A stretch of DNA of 64,000 nt from Gigantopelta aegis (GCF_016097555.1 NC_054704.1:98127851-98191850); one strand, 5' to 3'. Counted from the first letter of the stretch, positions 31,376-43,326 are shown. Numbers and translations are program-made. The notes: generated from the sequence alone by a model not told the origin.

Positions 31376-31739
31376 TTAACTTATGTTCGTGCTTATATAA
31401 TTACGGTTCAAGCACGCTATCCTGGTCACACACCTCAGCTATCTGGGCTGTCTGACCAGGTCAGTGAGTTAGTGGTTAGTGAGAGAGACGAGGGTGTAGT
31501 GGTCTTACACCTACCCATTGAGTCGTTGAAACTCGCTCTGGGTTGAAGCCGGTACCAGGCTGCGAACCATGTACAACAAGCCTTAAGTCCGATGACTTAA
31601 CTACCCCACCACTGATGCCGGTCAACATCGACTCATTCATTCCGTTGTGGGCCTACATTTAATTGGAGATAACTATTTTGTTTATGATAAATTACCCGAA
31701 CCGACTTGTCTCCCTGGATAAATACCGCTCTCAAAATCA
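31376..31739. other. Intergenic sequence
   Basis: No gene or repeat family was recognised. Confidence 0.4.
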
Positions 31740-31744
31740 ACAGT

Positions 31745-31870
31745 GGCTATTGCTTTTAAAATTGGAGATACACGTGTACGTATTGGCCAAAATGGACAAA
31801 TAGGTAAAATAATTGATACCGAAAAACCTCTAGGTACATACACAATGTACACAAGTGCATTTACTTGAGA
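31745..31870 (+). pseudogene. Relic related to the SH3-like region at 25751
   Basis: The frame AIAFKIGDTRVRIGQNG then QIGKIIDTEKPLGTYTM has the same GDxVxI...G...xGxYxx layout as the 25751 product, and then a stop. It has no start codon or continuing domain. The similarity was judged by eye only. Confidence 0.3.
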
Positions 31871-32283
31871 CAGTAATTGTTAAAACTGTCCAAAAACACC
31901 AGCTAGTCACAGGCTTAGCAGACCAAGCAGGCGACATTCATAAAACAGTTGTTAAAACAACACATTTTGATTATGAATATATGTATAAAACTGGTAGATA
32001 ACAATTTGATTGAAAAAAAACACACCTCTGAATTAATGCAGTAAAAGTAACGTTTGCCAGCCTCGACCAACGTGTTTTTGTATAAACACGTGTCTCTCAC
32101 CGCTGTAATGATCAAAATCGTATCGCTAAAGATCGAAAAGCGTCTTAAGCCAAGAAGCATCCTATTTTACGTACGGCCTGTTTATTACGAATCTGCGCAC
32201 GTGTGAACTTTGACAGCACAATAATTCTGAACCAGGAAGTACTTGCTACCGATAAAGAACCCAAAAAAAAGGATTTTTTTAAA

Positions 32284-32398
32284 TTTTATTTTATTTAACG
32301 ACGCACTCAACACATTTTATTTACGGTTATATGGCGTCAGGCATATGGTTAAGGACCACACAGATATTGAGAGGAAACCCGCTGTCGCCACTTCATGG
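32284..32398 (-). repeat. SINE 3' part, reverse orientation
   Basis: TTATTTAACGACGCACTCAA through GAGGAAACCCGCTGTCGCCA is the reverse complement of the 12987-type SINE body and tail. Confidence 0.9.
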
Positions 32399-32399
32399 A

Positions 32400-33180
32400 T
32401 TCTGATCACAAACTGTTGCTGTATGATGGACATGCTAGTCATATAAATCTTGCACTTATAAGAGTGGGCTAGAGAACATAAAATTATTATGTTCGTTCTT
32501 CCTCCCCATACCAGTCATCTGACGCAACCGTTAGATCTGGGTTGCTTCGGTCCTTTTAAGCAGTACCCGTATGCTGAATGTGCAAACTTCATGGGGAGAA
32601 ACATCAAATAAGTCATCACTAAGTATGACTTGGGTGAGATTGTCTGTACGATTTATACGAAAGCTCTTTCTCAACAGAACTTGATGTCAAGTTTCCGCAA
32701 GACAGGCATCTATCCTTTAAATGCTACTGTGATTGACACCAACCAGCTGTCTGTGTCATCAGTGTTCACTGGCAAATCTCCAAGCAGCAGACCAACAGTC
32801 ACAGACCTATTTGTTGAAGACAGTGATCCAATGAAAGAACTCCCCAACAAACCAGCAAAGAAGCAAAAAGACCAAGTTGTAAAGACTGGAGGGAAAGCTA
32901 TTTCAGAAAGTCCTGTTTTAAATCAACTTAAACATCTTTCATCATTCAAACGACCTGCACCAGACACTATTCCATCAGCAAGCACAGCTGCAACAAAGAA
33001 GCAAAAATCATCTGAGGAAACAGCCGAGTGTGACAACAGCAGTGAAATCAGCTTCCATGATGAAGATGAATGCTGTGTTTGCAATATGTTTGAACCAGCA
33101 AAGCTGAAACAAATATGTCTTGCGTGGTTCTCGTTAACTGGGCCCAGTGTGATGTTAGCAGCAATTGGGTGCACTTGACG
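32400..33180 (+). pseudogene. pogo/Tigger-like (DDE_1) transposase C-terminal part
   Basis: The frame upstream of 32630 reads LLYDGHASHINLALIEWA (one change from an open frame), LPPHTSHLTQPLDLGCFGPF, and then a TAA. From 32630 it is open for 182 codons: LMSSFRKTGIYPLNATV, a low-complexity linker, then an acidic Cys-rich end (DEDECCVCNMFEP). DGHxSH and LPPHTSHxxQPLDxGxFxxxK are DDE_1 signatures. A following frame (NWAQCDVSSNWVHL) looks like the shifted remainder of a C-terminal zinc finger. The N-terminus and first catalytic Asp are absent. Confidence 0.75.
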
Positions 33181-34161
33181 TTTTTTGTACCACATTGCAA
33201 ATTAGATGAAGAATATCTTCTATTGGGCCTACCAGTGTACCACTTTGTAAATATGTTCGTTTGTTACTGTATTCACATGTTCCAGTTGCCAGAAATGTAG
33301 TTTTCTTCAAACTGTGTAAACAGTGATTAATAACCAATACGAGCTTTCATACTTTTTGCACCGCCGGAAGTAGACTGGTATCAAAACTTACCTATAGGAG
33401 GCTTTCCGATCCAGGCCTTGGAATGTAAACATTCAACAGTGGCATGTGTTTTATCGATCGACGGAATACACTGGTAAGGTTATAAACATTTTATTAATTG
33501 GTATTTGTAGTTAATTGAATAAGGTAATATATCAAATAATCAAATTGATCGTGCGATTACAATACGTGTGCGGTGTAGCCATTTTCCCGTTAATAGGACG
33601 CTTCACGATCCTTCGAGGATATATCAACTTACACAAGTTTACACAGAAGCTTCAGTACATACCTTATTGTAATTTATGAATCCATAAACGAAATCAATGC
33701 TTTATTTTATCTGTTAACGTAAACATCCAAGCATACTTTGAATTTCCCTCCGAGTGACACAACACAACCAATATGGCCACCCAGACTATGCTTATTTTTA
33801 GCTAGTCTGTTTCAAAATTATCATTGATTGTCCTATATTTCTAATGAACACTATTTGTGCTTATTTACACAGTTAATAACAGACAACTTTTGTTGAATAA
33901 TGATCATAAATTTTGACATTGGGCTTTTTTATATTGTCATTTTTGCGTTGTCCAAATTAAGGAGCATGGAACACCATTTATATTTATCTCATTTGCCTAA
34001 TCTAAATTTTCCTGAAACAGACTGTAATAGGAAGAGTTTGTTGTGTCGAATTTACAAAAAGTCGGATCCATTACCTGTTGTTTTTGTGAATAATAGCGAC
34101 AGACGTGGCTGTTTTAATGTTTGCTGCGCAGACTTATGTGCCGTCATGCAGGCCAGTAAAT

Positions 34162-34192
<31 letters not shown>

Positions 34193-34230
34193 ACTAAAAA
34201 TGCGCTCATTATATAATATATAGATATATA
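33181..34230. other. AT-rich intergenic sequence with a G-tract
   Basis: No gene was recognised. A run of about 25 G lies at 34166-34191. Confidence 0.45.
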
Positions 34231-34248
34231 GAGGATAATAAACAAGTT

Positions 34249-34362
34249 ACCAGTTATTATCAAATTTATGTCCCGAGTGAAATAATGTTTATTTGTCACG
34301 AGCTTTAGCGAGTGTCAAGTGGAAATTATTTCACGAGGGACATAAATTTGATAATAACTGGT
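34249..34362. repeat. Foldback palindrome 2
   Basis: The left arm ACCAGTTATTATCAAATTTA and the right arm TAAATTTGATAATAACTGGT are perfect complements. The pairing extends through TGTCCCGAGTGAAATAAT around a centre CACGAGCTTTAGCGAGTG. Weaker pairing continues to about 34235 and 34375. Confidence 0.93.
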
Positions 34363-34592
34363 ACCGAGTTTGTTATTCTATTTATTACCCCAGCTATGTG
34401 TTGTTGTTTTTTTAAAGCCTGTATTTTCGATATAGCTTACATCGGCTATACGCCCATGTATATAGAAACGACGTAAACTACTTTACTGTTCTGGGTATTG
34501 TTTTAACTTTGTATTTTATTCACGGTTCACAAATAATTTTCAAAAGTTCTATGTATTCTGTGGAAAAAAAAAAAAAACTATAATGAATTGCA

Positions 34593-34827
34593 TTAAAGGG
34601 ACATTCCTGAGTTTTCTGCATTGTAAGATGTTTCCGACCATTAAAATAGTTCTACGATTAAACTTACATATTAAATATATTTTCTTGTTTAGCATATCAG
34701 TGTCTGTATATTCAATGTGTTTCTGGTTGTCTTAATATTTGTAAGAAGCCCAAACTGGATTTTGTCTTCAAATAATTTCGTACGTAAGAAAAAATATTTT
34801 TTCGGAAATAAAATGAAAATTAACCTA
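34593..34827. repeat. Left half of a family-A MITE split by the 7-kb transposon
   Basis: It starts at TTAAAGGGACATTCCTGAG and stops at AATTAACCTA. The missing right half resumes at 41796 with TAGTACAAATATTAGAACGA. Intact copies read ...AACCTAGTACAAATATT... across this junction, so the TA is the duplicated target. Confidence 0.95.
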
Positions 34828-35081
34828 TTGTCCGAACCGAATTGTTAACAACTACGAACAATTACTCTCCTACCTTTAATTGCCGTTAGATTTCCTCCAA
34901 AGTTTGTCCAGACACAAATCGCAAAAAACCCCACTACAAATATACAGATTCCACAGACGAGACTGCAATGATGACGCTGATATCGTCTTTGCTGAGATTG
35001 CATAGGGAAAAATACATGCAGTTTTCTTCCGTCTGCCATGTTGCTTGTTTATGGAATACTCTTCAAGAGGGGCGTAAGGAT
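34828..35081 (+). repeat. Left terminal inverted repeat of the 7-kb transposon
   Basis: It pairs with 41543-41795. On the minus strand it carries a frame at 34845-35039 beginning MADGRKLHVFFPMQSQQRRY, running outward. Relative to the right repeat its reading frame shifts in a G/T run, so the C-terminal part differs. Confidence 0.93.
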
Positions 35082-35194
35082 GTGACGTTACCTAACGACG
35101 TCAAGACATGGCAAGTGATGTAAAGATTACATCAGCGTTACATTTTGTTCAAATCAGCTGATTATAATAAAAGTTATGACAATTATGTAACTGC

Positions 35195-38100
35195 ATGGGG
35201 AAAACCCGCCAAACACGGAGAGTTTTACCAGAAGCGGTGAAGGAAAATATTTATTCATTGTATACATTTTTTGAGAATGAACATAACAGAAAAAGACCTG
35301 TTGTAGCATATGATAAAGTTACACTGCGTGTTTCAAAAGCATTAAAAATTCCACATTCCACAGTTAAATGTATTATTCACCGTTATAAAAACAAATCCGT
35401 TTCTGACACAGTTGAAACCATACATAACCAGAATATAAAAAAAATGTAGGAGAAAACCCTTGTGCGATACTTTTGATTTGTCATTAATTCGTAGGACAGT
35501 ACACGAAACTTACAGAAAAAATGTGTTTTTATCTTTAAAATCATTACAACGAACACTAACATGCAGGGGGTTGAATTTATCAAAGACTACCCTTAATACG
35601 AATCTTAAAAAGATAGGTTTTAAATATTACAAAAAACACGGCAAGCGTTTCATTAAGGAAAGAATAGACGTTGTAGCTGTCAGGTGCAGTTATTTGAGAA
35701 AAATTAAAACATATCGGACTGAAGGCAGAGAGATTGTTTACTTGGATGAGACTTGGTGCAACACCAATCATGCATGTGAGGGTGTGTGGACTGTGTGGTA
35801 GGCATATCCCATTAGGGAAGGGTAGCCGCATTATTATGGATGCTGGTTCGGCAGAGCAGGGCTTCATTCCCAACTGTGGGCTCATTTTTAAATCAAAAAC
35901 AAAAAGTGCCGATTACTACGATGAAATGAATTCAAAGCATTTTCTGGAATGGTTCGAACATACTTTGATACCCAATTTGTCACCCGCAAGTGTGATAGTA
36001 CTGGACAATGCTCCGTACCACAATGCATTAACATCTGACACAAAACCTGTCTCAAGTTCTTTAAACAAAACAGCTATTATTTCGTGGCTGAACCAAAGAA
36101 ACATAATATACGACGAAGATTTAACGAAAGCCGAGCTTTTGGCATTAGCCAAACGAGATAAGCCAACACCAGTGTACTGTACTGACAGAGTAGCCGAACA
36201 GCACGGTCATATAGCGATTCGCCTCCCAGTGAAGCACTGTGAATTGAACCCGATCGAGTTGATACAAGCTGAAGAAAAGAACTGGGTAGCTAGGGAAAAT
36301 TCTAAGAAAAAGACGTTCTTAACTTGTTTTTAAAAGCCAAAGGTACATTCTGTCTTCCACTAATTACAACGTCACATCCAAGGGAAGGGTCCATTGGGAC
36401 CCGTTCCCTCGCCGAAACGTAATTCTTGTACCCCTCTTTTGTTTAGTAATCTCTTTGTAATTTACGAATGCCAAACTTATCAACTGCTAGGCCGAAATTT
36501 ATTTTTCCATGTGCGAAGGAAACTTCTTACAAACTTTGGTGAAATAGTTTTGGATAATAGATTGAAAATATGAAAGGTTTAAGGATGACGGTATGACGGA
36601 CGATGAAATCGGTTCAGGTGACCTAAAAACATACTATTAATTTTTAAACATATGTAGATACTCAAATAAATAACGTTTTTTGAAGAAAAAAATCCGTGTA
36701 AATAATAATTTGTATCTTTACAATTTATCAACAAATTACAGGGTTAAATATTATTTTTAAATACGTGTATGAAGAGGGTCAAACAAAATATATTGCAGAA
36801 TACACAAAAAATTCCAACTGATCCCGACCATCCGTCAAGGACCTTTAAATTCTATTTTAAAAACAAATAGCGGCTTTTGGGCTCCCTCTATTAAAAAATC
36901 CTAGATCCGCGCCTGATCTAGGGTAGGAAAATCCCTTTGCACGAACGTGTGGTTCGCATGTTTACGCCTACAAGGCGAAGTAGAAGTTGAAACATTTGTT
37001 CCTTCATCACATTTCATGTAGGCTAGTGAATGCACCTGTAATTAACAGCGAAGCAATATACATTAAGTCAATGTATTAAATTTCGTTCTTAATATATTTC
37101 TGTGAAATCACTAATATAAGAAGGTTACATCGGATACATTTACTAGCTGTGTTCAAGTATTAAATTTGCAACATGAAATGTAAACAAAATTCAATCATAT
37201 AACACAATTTGTATTATTTTTATAATCTGACAATAATAAAATTTACGTTTTCTTTGCACATTACTGTTGACATTTATATTTTTCATCACTTCAGAGCTTA
37301 TCACAGCAGAAATATGGCGCAAAGCAGTCGATATCGTTAAGCGAGAAGTAGAGGAAGTATTTTGGAAAAGAGATGGAATTGACAAGTCTGAAGTAGCACC
37401 GATTTTTATAAATTTTTCATCAGGTATTATTCATACTCCTGAAAGAATACTATATTTAAGCAATGACATTGCTTGTTATGACTTCAGAACCACCCTTACC
37501 ACCACCCCTTTATGATACTGACATGTATCATGACAGTATAAAATGCATCTGAGCAAAATCATATTCTATGCTAAAGTTCCTTTTTTTAAAAAAAACACTT
37601 ATAGATTTCTATGCAAGTTCAATTATGGTGTATTAAAAGAATCGGGCTAAAGATACATAAACAAAGCAGTTAAAAGATATAAGACAAATAATCATATAGC
37701 TGAGGAATTACCGTATAAGAAAAAAAGCCACCATAACACAGTAACCGCACATTAGTTACAAAACAAAGCCAGTCTGTTAATTAGCGAAACGTTTTACTTG
37801 AAATGTACTACTGATATTTTATAGATGACGAAAGTAGTAATGACGATGATGCTGAGATTTATGATGAAGAAATGTTTGATGATGATGTTGGCCACTACAG
37901 CAGAGTAGATGAAAGTGATGATGACGACAGTATAGATGACGACAGTGATGATGGCGAGACGACGACAGTAAAGATGCCAGAGAAGGTGAATGAATGATTT
38001 GACAATGACAGTAGTACGTAACTGTAACATAATTGTTATTGTTTGCAATTACATGTATTATTATTATATTAATTATGTAAACCTAGGAAAATCCGAAAAA

Positions 38101-38618
38101 AATCAATACTGCGTTACGTGTACTAGAAATTAATATCCCTTATAAACACAATATTTGTTAAATCGATGTATATTAAAATAAATTAGTAAGTATTTAAACA
38201 AACATTAATCTGTTGTTAAAAATATATTGTTTGCATTTAGTAAATTGAATTTTAGGCTTTCTTCTTTGCAAATATAAACAACAATTCACCCTCAGTGTAT
38301 ATGTGTCGATTAATGAATGTGCATGCAAGTATAACCATTACTGTTAAATGGCGTTTACACATATTTCGAATTTTAGATGGTTACGGAAAAAGCAATGCAA
38401 CTATTCACAGCCCTGCAAGTCCAGGTGGTAACTGTGCTGTGTGTGGGTTAAGGGAACCGCCTATGGTTAAGAAGACGAAGTCTACTTATGACTGGGGCCA
38501 GTGCGATTTATGCGACTTGTGGGTGCACCTGGAACATTGTTGTCCACAGAAAAAACTTGATGATCTTGACGACTTTGTATGTCAAAAGTGTGCCAAGATA
38601 CTAAAAAATGAAAACTAA
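35195..38618 (+). pseudogene. Spliced DDE transposase with acidic tail and PHD-like finger (decayed)
   Basis: Exon 1 starts at ATG 35195 (MGKTRQTRRVLPEAVKENI, helix-turn-helix with VSKALKIPHSTVKCII). It continues with frameshifts at about 35440 (A-run), 35800 and 36305. The DDE_3-type catalytic core shows IVYLDETWCNTNH, VIVLDNAPYHN and HCELNPIELI, with about 83 residues between the second Asp and the Glu. A phase-1 donor near 36342 (AAAGGTACAT) joins the acceptor CACTTCAG at 37296. The joined exon (37297-37424) encodes LITAEIWRKAVDIVKREVEE and ends TTTTCATCAG before GTATTA, joining in phase to an acidic exon at 37825 (DDESSNDDDAEIYDEEM). A last exon at 38377-38618 encodes CAVCGLREPP ... WGQCDLCDLWVHLEHC ... 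FVCQKC, a C4HC3-like finger. The join into the finger exon is the least certain because its phase does not fit the best donor. Confidence 0.75.
36343..37296 (+). other. Probable intron of the transposase gene
   Basis: It is bounded by a phase-1 donor and acceptor that restore KAK-E-LITAEIW. It is AT-rich and I see no gene. It contains a phrase (GCGGCTTTTGGGCTCCCTCT ... GATCCGCGCCTGATC) common in decayed repeats. Confidence 0.5.
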
Positions 38619-41542
38619 TGATTGTATCTTACGTGCATGCTAATGGCATGCGATCTTCTGCGTTCGATGATTGTGTTAAAGTAGTTCTTCATGTTTCTGG
38701 CTCTTCCCCATAGTTTGATTTTAAGCGTTTCTCCTTTTAGCAAGGTATGCTGGTTTTGTGCACTGGTGTAGTTGATGAAGTTTTGGTGTATCTTGTACTC
38801 GTGGTGTTTTGGGAAGCTGAATCCCATCGGTGCTTGATGGTGGTTTTGATGTATTTTTTCAATTTCTTTCCTCATTGGCAAGTTTCCCATTCCCACAATG
38901 ATCTGGGATTAACTGCAGAATAATAGTAGGTTTATTGAATAGATAATTTGTTTTTAAGGTAACTGATACATTCTGTTCCAGGGCAAGGGCGCAGGGTGTG
39001 TGTCACTCTGCTACAGATTAAAGGGATGGATGTTCTCACTTGTAATTCTAAACTTTGGGTAGTATATGTTTCCTAAAGGTTTATGTTAGTATCTGACTTT
39101 GCTGTTTTCAGTTGATAGTTTTGAAATTGCCATTCAAGCGTTTTTTGGTGAAAGCTTAGAACGTGCTGTGCCTCTGAAAACATGTTTCTCTCATCGTATT
39201 ACAAGCTGTGTTGTTCCAGCGGTTAAGTGTTGGCTTTCTGTACCATTTCAGAGATGGGAGTGGTTTTCATTGTTCGAAGGATGGTTCTGAGGCAGAGGTT
39301 ATATGTTAGACTTTTGTTTTTGTTGATACCAATTATTATTAAGAGTGTAGGACGTATGTATACAGGTTTTACATTTAATGTAAATCGTAGATGTTCAAGT
39401 ATATTTGTTGTGCAATGAGAAAACGTAGTTATACGAGTGGAATAAAAATTGTTGATTTTCGTCATTACTGGATGAAATTAATAACACAGCTAGGTGTTAA
39501 TTTTCAATGTTTGATGTTCAGTAATAGGTACATGTATTAGGCAATGACACATAATAATATGTATTTGTTAACTGAAATGGTAGACTGTTGAGAACAATTG
39601 TTGTGCATTAAATAACATTTTTATACATGTTACTTTTATTATAAATCATAAATTTTATAAATATATCTTGTGCAATGAGTATAAACACATATATATTCAG
39701 GACAAAATTGGTAACACGTATGTATTAGTTTTAAAATGTTTTATATTTAACTGAAAGTATTACATGTAACAACATATACCCATATGTTTCAGTTAATAAG
39801 TGTTTGTTAAGTACAATTATTATGCAATGCATAACACAACGCGTGTGTGTTGCATATAATACAAATCATAGATTTTGACATTCTTTTATTGTGATAGGAG
39901 TAACGTATTTATATATGATTTACTATTAATATATATTGTTGATTTTTAATTACAGGGTGAAATGAATAACACCAATATCATTTGCATGTGTGTTATTATT
40001 TTTTAAAGTACATTTCTCATAATACACTTGTTGCAGTTGGTAGAAATTGTTGAATTGTTTTTGGTACAAGCAGAAATTAAGGTGCTCGTCCGTAGTATAG
40101 ACCTGATGCAGTGTAAAAAAAAAAAATGATGGAGAACAGGGGTCAGTGTTTGGAACAGAATGTCAAGTGCCCAAACAAGTAATTTGTGTAATATGATACA
40201 TATCACTTAAAGACTCGGTGTTCTAGCTGCTCTATTTTGCCGCCCTCCTTTCCGCTCTCCTATATTTTTCAGCGCCACTCTTTACTTTCCCGAACCCTAC
40301 TATATTATACAGCACCAATCTTCGCTATTTCCAAATGCACACTTTTTTCAACACAATTATAATCATCATTCTGCACGTTGGACATCAAAGGAAACAAGCC
40401 GACTTGTGTGCATGAAAAAGTAACTGACGAAAAACTTCAGTAGCTTACGACAGTTACCGTTACCATAACGTAATTTAACAGCATTTTTAACAGCCCTATT
40501 TTGTCCCATACCTGTATCCATTTGTATGTTTGATACACACAATAAAAGTTATATTTCACTTGAGCAATGAAAACATTTCATTTGTTATCCAACAAGAGAA
40601 ATAAATTTTTGGAGCCAAATGTGTCACGTGATCAAACCGGTCATTCTGTCTTTTGCCCTCAATTGCAGGTTTAATTGGTTGTAACTAATGCATTTTACGT
40701 TTTTGTCATTTCTGTCATTCTGTTTATTCGGCAATTGTTTATAAAATATTATAAACTTTTCACTTTTTGAGGATATCACCGCTTATAAAAACAACGGAAG
40801 TGGTTGTGTTTATAATTAAAATAATTTATCTTGGGTGCCAAATAATATATACACCGACTTTCCAAAAACGAAACTACTTTTTATCAGTTGGCAATATCAA
40901 AGCGATTGATTCATTCAGTGAAGATGGAAATAAAATGAAGAGAGTTTTTTTTATCCCACATTAGGGGATCACTTTACAAACATCTTTATAGTTTTACATA
41001 TATCTTGAAATCTGTATTAAAATAATACTATTAAAACTTTGATCAGTTCAGCAAAACCGGAATTATCCGTGAATGTCGCACCGACAACTGTCACGACATT
41101 AGTATGCCTGTATTTCGTTTTAGCTTTCCACAAAGTCGACAAACCTACACAGAACGATATATGGTAATCAAGCTTTTTTTTTTTTGCTTTTGGTGTTTGT
41201 TTGTTGCTTCTTTTTCTTCGTTTTCTTTTGAAGGGTGTGGCGCCGCGCGGCAGCCCTCCTTTAATTTTCATCCAGCGAGAACACTGTATGTGTCCGTCTT
41301 ACCATAAATAGAACAATAATACTTATAAAATAACACTGTCCACTTAGTATCACATTAAATTATCATTAATTTCGTGTTAGCGAAAATGTGCATATATTAG
41401 TATTTTATTCGCATAAAAGTTAAAATTTAACATGTTAATACTTACCCTGTAATTATGGCTGTAGTGAGACCTTAACGTAAACAGAATACGGCAATGGTAA
41501 TGACGTCAGATTAATTACGTCATATACTTTGGAGGCTTCAAT
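38619..41542. other. Transposon interior without recognised genes
   Basis: Between the zinc-finger exon and the right inverted repeat the sequence is AT-rich. A 93-codon minus-strand frame at 38615-38896 (ends RRRSHAISMHVRYNH) overlaps the finger exon stop and matches nothing I know. At 40225-40330 the T/C-rich phrase CCGCCCTCCTTTCCGCTCTC ... CAGCGCCACTC may be a decayed repeat. Confidence 0.45.
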
Positions 41543-41795
41543 ATCCTTACGCCCCTCTTGAAGAGTATTCCATAAACAAGCAACATGGCAGACGGAAGAA
41601 AACTGCATGTATTTTTCCCTATGCAATCTCAGCAAAGACGATATCGGCGACATCCTTATAGTTTCCTGTGTGGAATCTGTATATTTGTAGTGGTTTTTTT
41701 GCGATTTGCGTCTGGACAAACTTTGGAGGAAATCTAACGGCAATTAAAGGTAGGAGAGTAATTTTTCGTAGTTGTTAACAATTCGGTTCGGACAA
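41543..41795 (-). repeat. Right terminal inverted repeat of the 7-kb transposon
   Basis: It pairs with 34828-35081. It contains a 50-codon outward-directed plus-strand frame at 41585-41737 (MADGRKLHVFFPMQSQQRRY, then CGICIFVVVFLRFASG, TAA), followed 13 bp later by AAAGGTAGGAG, a possible splice donor. The opposite, inward frame is also open (41453-41743). Confidence 0.93.
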
Positions 41796-41952
41796 TAGTA
41801 CAAATATTAGAACGATCAGAAACACGTTTAATATACAGCCACTACTATTCTAAACAAGAAAATATATTTAACATGTAATTTTAATCGTAGAACTATTTTA
41901 TTAGTCGATAACATCTTAAAACATTACAGCAAACTCAGGAATGTCCCTTTAA
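41796..41952. repeat. Right half of the split family-A MITE
   Basis: TAGTACAAATATTAGAACGA through ACTCAGGAATGTCCCTTTAA. Together with 34593-34827 it makes one complete MITE of the usual ~390 bp. Confidence 0.95.
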
Positions 41953-42709
41953 ACTACCATTTTATTACAATTTTAACACTGAAACCAGAAATACGTAAAC
42001 GCTTTAAAACTACGTGACGTCATATTTAGTACCGACCAGGTGATTGGTTTGTTGGCATCAAATCGTCCAATAGTTGTGTACGTTAAACCAATGCATGATA
42101 ATTTCTCAGTGATTTTTATTTTCCCCGTTATGAGAGCCTGCTGGGGTAATATATATATAATTACAAACTTTCCGAATTTATACGATTTACTGTATTCTGA
42201 TTGGCTGACGTCACTAAAAAACCAAGCGTTATCGTTCCATAAACCTCATAAAAATACGTCATCACGGAAGACCAAGATCGATTGGAACTATTTTTAGCTG
42301 GATGGGCGAGAAGTTCGGTTATCGTTTTAAAAATAGAACAAGGAAGTGACCTGTTTTCTCGATTAAAAAAATAAGGGAAACTGGATGAGATATTCATGTT
42401 ATATATATATATAAGTTAAAATAAAGATATATACACTGTTTTTGTTGATTCAATACTTATTTTTATTTTTAGACGGACAATTTCCAATAGTATGCATACA
42501 TGTATTCCTACGCTTATTTACAGAACATGGTTGACGGTAAGAACGAAATAAATTATTTTTGAGTGTTTTAAGGTACACTTCTTGTACTGTTTGTAACTAC
42601 GCGGTTTTATACCATTTGCGACTTTTATACATCGATAAATTCCTAAAAAAATTAGAAACAATTCTTATATAACTTTCAGTAGTAACACGTTTATTGTTCC
42701 ATTGTATAT
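41953..42709. other. AT-rich intergenic sequence
   Basis: I see no gene or recognised repeat. Confidence 0.45.
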
Positions 42710-42858
42710 TGGATTATACTTTTCACCCACAGCTCCTTACACTGTGGTTTTACATAAATATATATAAATAATATTTTCATATACTTACTATTTGTGACAC
42801 CCAATAGCCGTTGTGTATTTTTGTGCTGGGGTGTCATTAAACATTCATTCATTCATTA
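42710..42858 (+). repeat. LINE 3' end, + orientation
   Basis: ACTTTTCACCCACAGCTCCT, TATACTTACTATTTGTGACA, CCCAATAGCCG and a CATTCATTCATTC tail match the 3' end of the LINE at 53727 and the fragment ending 63794. Confidence 0.88.
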
Positions 42859-43326
42859 TTCCATTGTACTGTGGCGATCAAACAAATATTTTAACTTTAA
42901 AATATAACACAAATGCTTAGCTGCGCAGACTTAAGTGCCACCAGTGTATTCAGTTTTCCTTTTGAACTAATGTAAACATGTAGACAAACCCTCCAATTCA
43001 GAGGCGGATCTAAGGGGGGTGGGGCAGGGGCCCGGGCCCCACTAAATTGGCGACTGTTATATATTTTATTATATATTAATTTGCATTTTTTTACGATCCC
43101 CCTCCAAACCTCCCCCAAAGTTCCCTTGGCATTTCGCCTCATGTCGTTGCCCCCCTAAATGGATTTTCTGGATCCGCCACTGCAATTGCTACATCTTCAC
43201 CCTCTTTCGCCGAAAACCACCTGTTCCCAATGACATCTAAAAATACAGTGACAAAACTACACTATTTAAAACTTTAAATCATCAAAAGTAAAAATGAATC
43301 TAGGGCGATACATATAGAATACTATA
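42859..43326. other. Intergenic sequence with a degenerate repeat
   Basis: GAGGCGGATCTAAGGGGGGT and CTGGATCCGCCACTGCA at 43000-43185 are inverted ends of a common ~180-bp repeat. There is no gene. Confidence 0.5.

Larger units (their letters stand above)
34828..41795. mobile_element. 6,968-bp DNA transposon with ~253-bp terminal inverted repeats (Tc1/mariner-superfamily-like, long DDE spacing)
   Basis: The left end TTGTCCGAACCGAATTGTTA and right end TAACAATTCGGTTCGGACAA begin inverted repeats of about 254 bp (34828-35081) and 253 bp (41543-41795), which differ only by scattered substitutions and a diverged ~25-bp block. TA at 34826-34827 and 41796-41797 is the target duplication, proven by the split MITE. 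The interior carries a decayed multi-exon DDE transposase with a C-terminal zinc finger (35195-38618) and about 2.9 kb without recognised genes. Shorter relatives lie at 17136 and 26827. The long inverted repeats and spliced gene are unusual for the superfamily. The TA target, HTH and DDE order support the assignment. Confidence 0.9.

Noticed and set aside
31915..32160. 81-codon minus-strand frame
   Set aside because: No recognisable features. It overlaps sequence continuing from the decayed plus-strand relic at 31745.
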